From positions 248,001 through 312,000 of the forward strand of contig NZ_QQWG01000001.1 in NCBI RefSeq assembly GCF_003863355.1: DNA of 64,000 bases. Direction: 5' to 3'. The translations under genes and the position numbers were made by a program. This DNA comes from Ancylomarina euxina. Its GTDB lineage: Bacteria; Bacteroidota; Bacteroidia; Bacteroidales; Marinifilaceae. Positions 53,587 through 61,511 of this stretch are shown here, one piece after another; the stretch's first letter is position 1; each line of letters opens with the position of its first letter. Below the pieces are notes generated by a model. That model did no database searches, was not told the DNA's origin, and saw nothing but the letters and a program-made list of their open reading frames with translations.

Positions 53587-53829
53587 TTAGGCTGTTTTTT
53601 TTTGAATATTTGTACACAACTCGCCAACGTTTTTCAACTTCATAATTTCTCTAAGCTTAAATTTGACCTTGAAATGTTGCTCTACCTCTGCAATTAATCT
53701 AATGTTATTCAAAGAATCCCATTCATCAACATCATCTGCTGTAGAGCTTTCGGTTAAGATAATTGTTGGCTTATTCAACACTTTACAAAAGATGCTATTT
53801 ACTTCTTCTAATACTTGACTTAATTCCAT
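53587..53829 (-). CDS. Acyl/D-alanyl carrier protein, DltC-like
   Basis: The 80-residue four-helix protein carries the phosphopantetheine attachment motif EWDSLNNI with Ser39. Its position between the AMP-ligase and MBOAT genes (14 bases and 6 bases apart) marks it as the carrier for the product of the upstream ligase. It differs from housekeeping AcpP, which has the DSLD..E motif in a more acidic context, so I regard it as dedicated to this operon. Confidence 0.9.
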   Translation of the reverse strand: MELSQVLEEVNSIFCKVLNKPTIILTESSTADDVDEWDSLNNIRLIAEVEQHFKVKFKLREIMKLKNVGELCTNIQKKTA

Positions 53830-53843
53830 TGTAATATTTATTT

Positions 53844-55346
53844 TTAAACTAATTCTAAGAGTTTTTTACGATCCACTTTACCACTCGAGTTTAATGGGAG
53901 TTCGTTAATTCCATATATGTTTTGGGGACACATATAAATTGGAAGCTTTTCCTTAAGAAAATCAATTATGCTTGTTTCCTCACCTTCGTACTTTTCGATA
54001 AAAAGATGTAACTCCTGATTCCCTAATTGGTTGGGTTTTGCAAGAACAACATTTGAGCCAATAGAATGATATTGTCTTACCGTATGCTCTATTTCGTTTA
54101 GTTCAACACGGAAGCCCTGAATCTGTACCTGGTAATCTTTTCGTCCGCAATAGTGTATACAATCTTTCTCATCAATAAAGCAAATATCACCCGTTCTGTA
54201 GTAGCGAGTCGGTACTTCAAAACAATCTAATTCGACAAATACTTCCTTCGATTTTTTCGGATCTTTCCAGTAACCTTCCATTAATTGAGCCCCAGCTACA
54301 CACATTTCACCTTTTTCACCTTTTGGCACCTCTTGTAAGTTTTCGTCAACGATTATAGCGTGCATACTTTTAAACGCTTTACCAATAGCAAGCATTCCAT
54401 TATATGTATCGATATCATTTGGATTTACGCGATAAGAAGTACAGTAAATTGTAGCTTCTGTAGGTCCGTATAGGTTGACTAATTCGGCATTGGGAGCGCA
54501 GGTGATAAATTGGGATAATAAATCCCAGTTTGATGCTTCGGCTGTTAGGATCAGATATTTAAGTTTTGGTAGGTTGATTTCTTCAAAGTAGGGTTGAAGA
54601 TAAGAGAGCAATGAGGGTGCGATAGCAGCAAAGGTGAGTTCTTCATCCTCTAATAGCTCATAGACTTGTGTGTATTTTACACTATTTTGAGATACAGTGA
54701 AGATACAGGCGCCTAGTGTAAGTGGGTAAAGTGTAGAAACAACAGATACGTCAAAGCAAAGATCAAACATTTGAAGTAGCCTATCTTCTTTATTTAAATT
54801 AAAGTTTAACGAAGAGTAAGCATCATAAAAAGCATTTAGATTTCCATGAGAAATTGGTACCCCTTTGGGAACACCTGTACTTCCTGATGTGAAAATGATA
54901 TAAGCCAATGAATCTGAATCTACTTGAGTCATTATCTTATCTAAAATACTCTCGGATTTTACATCGATTGTTGATATTAGATTTACATACTTAGGAATGT
55001 CTAACGAACAATTATCTTCATCCGAGTGTAGTATTAACTGAATATCAGTAGACTCAACTATTATTCTATTTCTACAGTTTGGATTCTGTGGGTTTAGAAT
55101 AACATAGGTATTTCCAGAGAATAAAACAGCTAATAAACTGGCATAGGTTTCTATATTATTTTTTTCAATAATTCCTATACATTGAGCAGTTGGACCAGTA
55201 TGTTGTTTTATAATATTATAGATCTCGGATATTCTTTTAGCGAGGCTTTTATAAGTATGATACTTCCCATCAATGAAAAACGCATTTCTATCAGGATGGC
55301 TTTGAATACCCTTTAGAATTTGGGTAAGTAAATTGTGATTATGCAT
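53844..55346 (-). CDS. AMP-forming ligase, DltA-like (amino acid or acyl adenylation)
   Basis: The 500-residue adenylation enzyme has the standard core motifs: FTSGSTGVPKGVP (152-164), YGPTEAT (293-299), YRTGD, and the C-terminal catalytic Lys490 in SSGKVDRKKL. It would activate a small carboxylic or amino acid and load it on the adjacent carrier protein. In true DltA the selectivity segment reads FCGE with a Cys near residue 269 that favours D-alanine; here the matching segment is LTAE (267-270). The substrate may therefore not be D-alanine. It is the first gene of the operon. Confidence 0.88.
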   Translation of the reverse strand: MHNHNLLTQILKGIQSHPDRNAFFIDGKYHTYKSLAKRISEIYNIIKQHTGPTAQCIGIIEKNNIETYASLLAVLFSGNTYVILNPQNPNCRNRIIVESTDIQLILHSDEDNCSLDIPKYVNLISTIDVKSESILDKIMTQVDSDSLAYIIFTSGSTGVPKGVPISHGNLNAFYDAYSSLNFNLNKEDRLLQMFDLCFDVSVVSTLYPLTLGACIFTVSQNSVKYTQVYELLEDEELTFAAIAPSLLSYLQPYFEEINLPKLKYLILTAEASNWDLLSQFITCAPNAELVNLYGPTEATIYCTSYRVNPNDIDTYNGMLAIGKAFKSMHAIIVDENLQEVPKGEKGEMCVAGAQLMEGYWKDPKKSKEVFVELDCFEVPTRYYRTGDICFIDEKDCIHYCGRKDYQVQIQGFRVELNEIEHTVRQYHSIGSNVVLAKPNQLGNQELHLFIEKYEGEETSIIDFLKEKLPIYMCPQNIYGINELPLNSSGKVDRKKLLELV

Positions 55347-55432
55347 GATATATACTGATTGTCGACTGAATTGAGTTGAAATTTATGTTGAATATGGTGC
55401 CGATTTATATTTTCGTAAATGAAAATTATTCT

Positions 55433-55912
55433 TTACTCATTAAGTAGCATTGATGTTAACTTGTGATGTTTCTTCTTATTGGATGTAGATACATTTTCCT
55501 GTATTAATTCATCCAGTTTCTCGACAATACCTTTAAAAGGTGATGAATTCCAAGAGGAACGATAATAGTGTGATTTACCTTTATACTTTAGAGTCGTATA
55601 GGGTACATCCCGATATTTTGTCTTCTGCTGAAGCTTGATTTCTTGAAATTTTAACTCTATAAATAGTTCTTGTAGCTTATCTAATTCAACTTTACTCAGC
55701 TTGAATTTGAATAAGCCTTTATGGGTGACATTTGAAATTCCATGATAAAGAGCTTCACCTTCTGTGTTAATGTTGAGCTCATAAACAGGACATTTACCCC
55801 GACATCTCGATTTTATTAATGTAATCAGGTTTGATTGTTGTGAATATTCCGCCTTTTGATAGGCCGAACAACTTATCAGTAAAATTGCGACTAGTATTCC
55901 TATCGCTTTCAT
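55433..55912 (-). CDS. DUF6438-domain lipoprotein
   Basis: The 159-residue product has a lipoprotein signal (AILLISCSAYQ; Cys15) and then the DUF6438 pattern SRCRGKCPVYELNINTEGEALYHG. Two cysteines, in CRGKCPVYEL, are probably disulfide-forming. The domain is short and its function is unknown. It sits upstream of the dlt-like operon on the same strand, about 90 bases away, and may or may not belong to it. Confidence 0.8.
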   Translation of the reverse strand: MKAIGILVAILLISCSAYQKAEYSQQSNLITLIKSRCRGKCPVYELNINTEGEALYHGISNVTHKGLFKFKLSKVELDKLQELFIELKFQEIKLQQKTKYRDVPYTTLKYKGKSHYYRSSWNSSPFKGIVEKLDELIQENVSTSNKKKHHKLTSMLLNE

Positions 55913-55960
55913 AAGAATTTATTTTAAGTTGTGATGAAAATAATTTAGGCTAAATGAAGA

Positions 55961-55987
55961 ATCATCCCAGTTTAAAACTGGGATGAT
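55961..55987 (-). terminator. Palindromic hairpin after the metallopeptidase gene
   Basis: ATCATCCCAGTTT and AAACTGGGATGAT form a 13-base near-perfect palindrome with a one-base centre. On the minus strand a weak T-rich stretch follows. It may be a terminator. Confidence 0.5.
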
Positions 55988-56051
55988 AACTTCTATGATT
56001 CTTAATCCCCTAAAAAAAGAATCACATTTGAAGAGTAGGTTAATACTAACT

Positions 56052-57020
56052 TCAAGATCTTTTTTGACCTGTCTTACCGAAGGTCGCTCCACGTTTCCAG
56101 ACTTTAATCACAGGTGCCGATTTGGATTTAGTGCCAATGCTCAATGATCTACGGATGTAATTTCTCAATTCAACCAATTCAGGATAGTTATATAATAGTT
56201 GAACTTTTTTATTGGCATAGGTATCGCCTGTTGGTTTGTCGAATATGACAAAGTGAGTAAAGCATTCAGCAATGTCCTCAGCAGGATTAGTTGAAGCATA
56301 TTGTGTCACAAATCGATCCTGATATTTCTCGTAGAAAGCTTGTTGTTTGCTTTCGTCATCACCAAGGTTTTTAAATTCAGCCTCAATATCTTTCCAGTAG
56401 TTTTGGTAAAGAGCATTTATATATGATTCATCTCGAGCTTCGCCTTCACCAGGGAAATAGTTTTTACTGTCACTTTCATTTTTACTGGAATTTACCTGGG
56501 TATTATTAAGCGTTAAAACATGACCAAATTCATGAATAATAGTATACGATAATTCCCCATCTTTATTAAATCCTCCTTCGTATGCAAAGTCCATGGCTAT
56601 ACCGATTTGCCATTTTGTAAGGTCTTCTATTGTTTGAACGACATACCCGGCAGTTCCATTTCCTTCACCAGTAAAAACAATATATTCATTGAAAAACTTG
56701 GTGTGATTATCTGGAACAATCTTACTTATTAAACTCCATATTTCTTGATGTTTTTTTGTGTCTTTTTGGAGTTCCAGAAAACGATCTTCAACCTGATAGT
56801 CCTTCAGTTTCTTTATGTCACGACCTTCTACCGAATAAAGAGTTATGCTTCCTTCTTCGTCAGATTGATTGGTTTTCTCCTCCTCCTTAGGAGGGTCTGG
56901 AGTAACGACCTTTTCAGGTTCAACATTATCTTCGTCTTTATCGCAAGCATTAAATGTGCTGATCACTAATAGGGACAGCAAAAGAATCATAAGTATTCTT
57001 AGTCTTTTTTGAAGTAGCAT
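56052..57020 (-). CDS. Putative zinc metallopeptidase lipoprotein
   Basis: I chose the ATG at 57020 (MLLQKRLRILMILLLSLL); a TTG lies three codons earlier. The signal ends in a lipobox STFNAC (Cys26), followed by an acidic Pro-rich linker. The catalytic core is TIIHEFGHVLTLN with HExxH at His163-His167; a later acidic cluster, EDIAECFTHF, may supply the third ligand. It resembles substrate-import-associated metallohydrolase lipoproteins of Bacteroidota. It is divergent from the sigma factor gene across 236 bases. Confidence 0.85.
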   Translation of the reverse strand: MLLQKRLRILMILLLSLLVISTFNACDKDEDNVEPEKVVTPDPPKEEEKTNQSDEEGSITLYSVEGRDIKKLKDYQVEDRFLELQKDTKKHQEIWSLISKIVPDNHTKFFNEYIVFTGEGNGTAGYVVQTIEDLTKWQIGIAMDFAYEGGFNKDGELSYTIIHEFGHVLTLNNTQVNSSKNESDSKNYFPGEGEARDESYINALYQNYWKDIEAEFKNLGDDESKQQAFYEKYQDRFVTQYASTNPAEDIAECFTHFVIFDKPTGDTYANKKVQLLYNYPELVELRNYIRRSLSIGTKSKSAPVIKVWKRGATFGKTGQKRS

Positions 57021-57256
57021 AGTATCCAATTTTTAGTTTGACTTGTATTACTAAAACAAGCCTCGAATTAAATACCCTACTTTTTGAAAAAAAATGTTTA
57101 GACTTTAACAATTTGCACAATACGCTCCCTTATTAATTATGAGAACTTAAAAAAAAAATGTAAATCGTATTAACTTGCAAAATTTCATTTAAATTGAGCC
57201 CAATTTAAATATCGTGGAGTTTGTGAAACGCCTATTTTTATATCGAAAGAAAACCT

Positions 57257-57784
57257 GTGGAAGAATTAGATAAGAAAAATACAAATTTATCCTTGTGTAA
57301 AACGAAGGTGTTCGAGAGGGTGTTTAATTTACATGCCCCCTTACTCCATAGTTTTATCTACTACAAGTGCGGTGATGCTGATATGTCTGAGGATATTGTG
57401 CAAGAAGCTTTCGTTAAACTTTGGGAGAATTGTAAAAAAGTACTTTTCTTGAAAGCTAAATCCTTTGTCTATACTGTTGCAAAAAATCTATTTCTTAATC
57501 ATGTTTCGCATCAGAAGGTTAGGCTGAAATACCATCAGGAAACCCCGGATGAGTTAAATATTGAGAGTCCTGAATACATTATGGAAGAGTCAGAGTTTCG
57601 TGTGATTTTAAATGATGCTATAGCTGATTTGCCTGAAAAGCAACGTGTTGTTTTTCTGTTGAATAGAATTGAGAAAAAAACATATGCCGAGATTGCAGAA
57701 ATGTTAGATGTCTCGGTAAAAGCCATTGAAAAAAGAATGCATAATGCATTGGTTTCGCTAAGAGAAAAGATTGATCATATTTAA
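57257..57784 (+). CDS. ECF RNA polymerase sigma factor
   Basis: The 175-residue protein starts at GTG. Region 2 is seen as LHSFIYYKCGDADMSEDIVQ (with SEDIVQEAFVKLWENC continuing), and region 4 as DLPEKQRVVFLLNRIEKKTY with the helix-turn-helix AEIAEMLDVSVKAIEKRMHN. ECF sigma factors of this group direct transcription of a nearby TonB-receptor gene when released by a FecR anti-sigma factor. Both partners follow directly. Confidence 0.94.
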   Translation: MEELDKKNTNLSLCKTKVFERVFNLHAPLLHSFIYYKCGDADMSEDIVQEAFVKLWENCKKVLFLKAKSFVYTVAKNLFLNHVSHQKVRLKYHQETPDELNIESPEYIMEESEFRVILNDAIADLPEKQRVVFLLNRIEKKTYAEIAEMLDVSVKAIEKRMHNALVSLREKIDHI

Positions 57785-57927
57785 AGTAGGGTAATTGCCC
57801 TTTTAACTGTTTAAATAGTAGATCAATTAAATAACAAAGAGATAGTTTTAGAATCTGTTTAAGCCTTTTAAGAGATTTTTTGCATCATTTTATCCTGATA
57901 TATGATTCGGGACTTAAATTTAAACCC

Positions 57928-58830
57928 ATGAATAAAGACTTCACTGATGATACATTTTTGGCAAGATGGCTTAATGGCGAGTTGTCTGATGAGGAAGTGA
58001 AGGCTTTCGAGAAAACCAAAGATTTTCATTCTTATAAAAAAATAGCGGAAACGTCAGCTTTATTAGAGGCACCTTTTTTCGATAAGAAAAAGGCTTTTCA
58101 GGCGCTTTTGCAAAATAGAATGGCTGCAAAGAAAAAGCCTGTAATTACTCTATGGTCTTATTGGTTAGCAGCTTCTGTTGCTATATTGATGGGCATCTTC
58201 TTTTTATTACCTTCAGAAACAGCATACAAAAGTCTAGGCGGAGAACGACTTGCATTTAATTTGCCAGATGGGTCAAAAGTCAAGTTAAATTCAATGTCTG
58301 AAATTTCGTTTCATGAGAAAAAATGGGATAATAAAAGAGAGTTAAAACTAAAAGGGGAAGCTTATTTTAAAGTGATTCCCGGATCGAAATTTAAGGTGCA
58401 TACCAATCTTGGTGATGTGAGTGTATTGGGAACTGAGTTTAATGTTCATTCCCGAGACAATTTTTTTGAAGTCCTTTGTTTTGAGGGGCGTGTAAAAGTT
58501 GATTTTATGGGAGATTCTATCATTCTAAAAGCAGGGGATGCTGTTCGTTTTATGGATAAGAATAAAGAGTCTTGGATTTTTTCACAACAATCTCCATCAT
58601 GGGTAAAAGGGGAAAGTACTTTTGAAAACTTGCCTCTTAAAGAGGTCGTGAAGGCTCTAGAACGTCACTATAAAGTTCGTTTTGAGGCTAAGGGGATTGA
58701 TCTGAATCAACGATTTACAGGGAGTTTTACTCATGATGATTTAAAGCTGGCTCTTAAGTCTGTTTTTTATCCTATGGGGATTAAATATAAAATAAGAGGA
58801 AAGCAACCGATTTTATTGTATCACAAATAA
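57928..58830 (+). CDS. FecR family anti-sigma factor
   Basis: I chose the ATG at 57928 (MNKDFTDDTFLARWLNGELSDEEV); upstream TTG at 57880 is unlikely. The 300-residue protein has a cytosolic N-terminus, one membrane helix (about residues 73-92, YWLAASVAILMGIFFLLP), and the periplasmic FecR domain (FNLPDGSKVKLNSMSEISF, VHTNLGDVSVLGTEFNVHS). It ends in a DUF4974-type domain (FENLPLKEVVKALERHYKV). It would hold the sigma factor until the receptor signals. Its stop overlaps the receptor ATG by one base. Confidence 0.94.
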   Translation: MNKDFTDDTFLARWLNGELSDEEVKAFEKTKDFHSYKKIAETSALLEAPFFDKKKAFQALLQNRMAAKKKPVITLWSYWLAASVAILMGIFFLLPSETAYKSLGGERLAFNLPDGSKVKLNSMSEISFHEKKWDNKRELKLKGEAYFKVIPGSKFKVHTNLGDVSVLGTEFNVHSRDNFFEVLCFEGRVKVDFMGDSIILKAGDAVRFMDKNKESWIFSQQSPSWVKGESTFENLPLKEVVKALERHYKVRFEAKGIDLNQRFTGSFTHDDLKLALKSVFYPMGIKYKIRGKQPILLYHK

Positions 58831-61388
58831 TGAAGTATCTAATCTTATTTTTCTTCATCCTGATTACATTTCCGCTCTTATCTCAAGAGAAAGCCAGTAC
58901 TTTTAGCTTTGAAAATGCAAGCTTAAAAGAGGTATTGAATAAGCTTGAATCTCAATTTGATGTTCGTTTCTCATATCGCGACGATATAGCGAGTCAGTAT
59001 ACATTTAGTTTCGAGATTTCAGAGGCCTCACTTGATGTCATAATTGCTAAACTTCAGCAGGAATCCCATTTGGTTTTTGAGAAGATAAGTTCTCGGTACA
59101 TCATTGTGAAAGATTCTGATACTGCAAGGTTTATCACCATAAAAGGTCGGCTAGTCGATAAGGTAACACAAACGCCTCTTTGGGGCGGAACGATTATTAA
59201 TCGTAGTCAAAATAGAGGCTGTATCTCTGATGAAGAAGGCTATTTTGAATTGACAAAAAACGCTTCAGTTGATACAATATTGATTCAATATATTGGATTC
59301 GCATCTATAAAATTTTGCGCTAATATCATCAGTAATAATTTACCGATAAAGGCTGAATTATATGAATCGCATGAACAACTGAACGAAGTTTTGATTGATC
59401 AGATTAGTGATGGGACCGGAAATAATTACAATGGATCTATTATACTTTCTGCTGACGATATTAAGTCGGTAACTGCTTCTCCTGATCCAGATGTTTTTGA
59501 GACTCTTCAACTCCTTCCTGGAGTTATTAGTCCTTCTGAATCGAATTCTGATTTGCATATTAGAGGGGGGACGCCCGATCAGAATCTTATTTTATGGAAC
59601 GGCATCACTATTTACCACAATTCTCATTTTTTTGGTATGATTTCGGCGCTTAATCCACACCAGATTTCCGACGTGAAGATTTTTCGAAGTGGTGCAAGTG
59701 CTCAATATGGTAATCGTATTTCCGGTGTTATCGATATGCGCTCTGATAGGAGGCTTCAAGAGCAAGTGACTGGGAGTTTAGGAGCTAATTTTAATTATAT
59801 GGATGCCTTACTTAAGTTGCCAATTAAAAAGGATAAAGTTGGGGTAAGTTTAAGTTTCAGGAGATCGTATAATGATTTTATAAAAACCCCGTCCTTTAAT
59901 CATTATTCTGATCGGGTTTTTCAGAATACTATTATATCAGAGAATAAAGCATTTGATTCAGAATACACCAAAACAAATACCGACTTTTATTTTAAGGATT
60001 TGTCCTTGAACACAACTATAAGTTTTTCAGATGATCATAAATTGTATGTGAATTATTTGTATTCGATCAACGATTTAGATTATTCATTTTCTATCGATGA
60101 TTATTATAAAAGTGAGGATAGATTAAAAATCAGTAATCAGGGCTTGAGTCTGATTTCAGAAGGAAGATGGAGTCGGAATGTTCGACATAGTATAAAAGGA
60201 GAATTTGCATACTACGATCTCGATTATTCATATCAAGGAGAGATCGAAAATGGGGAGAAGTCCAAAAATATCAAAACAAATACGATTAAAGAGCTGGGAC
60301 TTGATGCAGAGGTTCAAATTAGATTAGGTCCCTGGAGTAAATTGCGGACGGGATTACAAATGACTTCACAAACAGTTGATTATTTCTTTCAGAGCGTCGC
60401 AGATTCCTCTGATTATAATTATAACGATAAAAATAAAGGGGACGAGAATTCATTTGCCTTTTATTCTGAATTACAGTTTAATAGGAGAAAGGATTTTTAT
60501 ATCAATTTGGGATTAAGATTCAATTATTTGACATCAACAGAAGAGGTTTTTTTTGAACCTCGTCTATATGCAAAGCTAAAGCTGGCTAAACCACTTTATT
60601 TTAAGTTGGCTGCAAGCATCAAGAATCAAAATATAAGTCAAATTCTGGAGTTTCAAACGAGTGATTTTGGATTAGAAAATCAAGTTTGGGGACTGGCTGA
60701 TAATTTGAATATTCCCATTCTAAAAAGCAAGCAGATATCGGGAGGATTAGAGTGGGAGAAGGATGGTGTGAATATCGGTTTGGAAACATACTTTAAGCAA
60801 GATGAGGGTTTGACTTCGGTTTCGAAAGCTTTTGTTAATAAGAATGTGTTTTATGCTGAAGGCAAAAGTAAAACATGGGGTTTTGATGCTCTTTGCAGAA
60901 AAAGAGGTCAGAATTATAATTCTTTACTGTCGTACTCTCTGATTAAAACCAATTATAGATTTCCTGATTTGAATGAAGGAAGAACATTTCGGGGTAATTT
61001 TGATATTCGACATGCTTTGGCCGCTGCCTTTACATACCATTGGCAGTTTTTCGAATTTTCTCTGAACTGGAAATGGCGAACAGGAAAACCCTATACTCCC
61101 GCCAATAGTATTGATCCCGAAAGCGGTCTAATCAATTATGATGAAATGAATAGTCAGAGGATTTCTAATTATCATCGACTCGATTTCTCATCGGCTTATA
61201 AGTTTAGCTTATCCAATTCAAGTAAAAGGCAGCTTAAACTGGGGTTTAGTTTGCAAAACGTATACGATAAAAAAAATGTTCTGGATAGGTCGTATATGAT
61301 CTATTATGATGAGACATACCAAATGAACGAGATTAAAAGTTATTCTCTTGGAATAACACCCAATGTGTTTGTGCGATTTGAATTCTGA
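58830..61388 (+). CDS. TonB-dependent receptor with STN signalling domain
   Basis: The 852-residue outer-membrane protein starts with a signal peptide (MKYLILFFFILITFPLLSQ) and an STN/secretin domain (about residues 25-95) for contact with FecR. A carboxypeptidase-regulatory-like domain follows (GRLVDKVTQTPLWGGTIINR..., about 108-190), then the plug (LHIRGGTPDQNLILWNGI, FRSGASAQYGNRISGVIDM) and the 22-strand barrel ending in FVRFEF. No SusD gene follows, so this is a Fec-like transducer and not a SusC. The substrate is not readable from sequence; iron chelates or glycans are possible. Confidence 0.95.
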   Translation: MKYLILFFFILITFPLLSQEKASTFSFENASLKEVLNKLESQFDVRFSYRDDIASQYTFSFEISEASLDVIIAKLQQESHLVFEKISSRYIIVKDSDTARFITIKGRLVDKVTQTPLWGGTIINRSQNRGCISDEEGYFELTKNASVDTILIQYIGFASIKFCANIISNNLPIKAELYESHEQLNEVLIDQISDGTGNNYNGSIILSADDIKSVTASPDPDVFETLQLLPGVISPSESNSDLHIRGGTPDQNLILWNGITIYHNSHFFGMISALNPHQISDVKIFRSGASAQYGNRISGVIDMRSDRRLQEQVTGSLGANFNYMDALLKLPIKKDKVGVSLSFRRSYNDFIKTPSFNHYSDRVFQNTIISENKAFDSEYTKTNTDFYFKDLSLNTTISFSDDHKLYVNYLYSINDLDYSFSIDDYYKSEDRLKISNQGLSLISEGRWSRNVRHSIKGEFAYYDLDYSYQGEIENGEKSKNIKTNTIKELGLDAEVQIRLGPWSKLRTGLQMTSQTVDYFFQSVADSSDYNYNDKNKGDENSFAFYSELQFNRRKDFYINLGLRFNYLTSTEEVFFEPRLYAKLKLAKPLYFKLAASIKNQNISQILEFQTSDFGLENQVWGLADNLNIPILKSKQISGGLEWEKDGVNIGLETYFKQDEGLTSVSKAFVNKNVFYAEGKSKTWGFDALCRKRGQNYNSLLSYSLIKTNYRFPDLNEGRTFRGNFDIRHALAAAFTYHWQFFEFSLNWKWRTGKPYTPANSIDPESGLINYDEMNSQRISNYHRLDFSSAYKFSLSNSSKRQLKLGFSLQNVYDKKNVLDRSYMIYYDETYQMNEIKSYSLGITPNVFVRFEF

Positions 61389-61511
61389 TAAGCTTTTTAT
61401 ACTGAAGAGTAAAATATCAATAACTTATGTTCTTTAAAAAGCATGCCTATCTTTAGTATAAGCTTTCTGCTTTTTTTGTACTTTAGTGGCTTACAAAAAA
61501 AAGCGGTACAC

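Noticed and set aside
56052-61388. Polysaccharide utilisation locus
   Set aside because: There is no SusD-like gene and no glycoside hydrolase or sulfatase nearby; the receptor is Fec-like.
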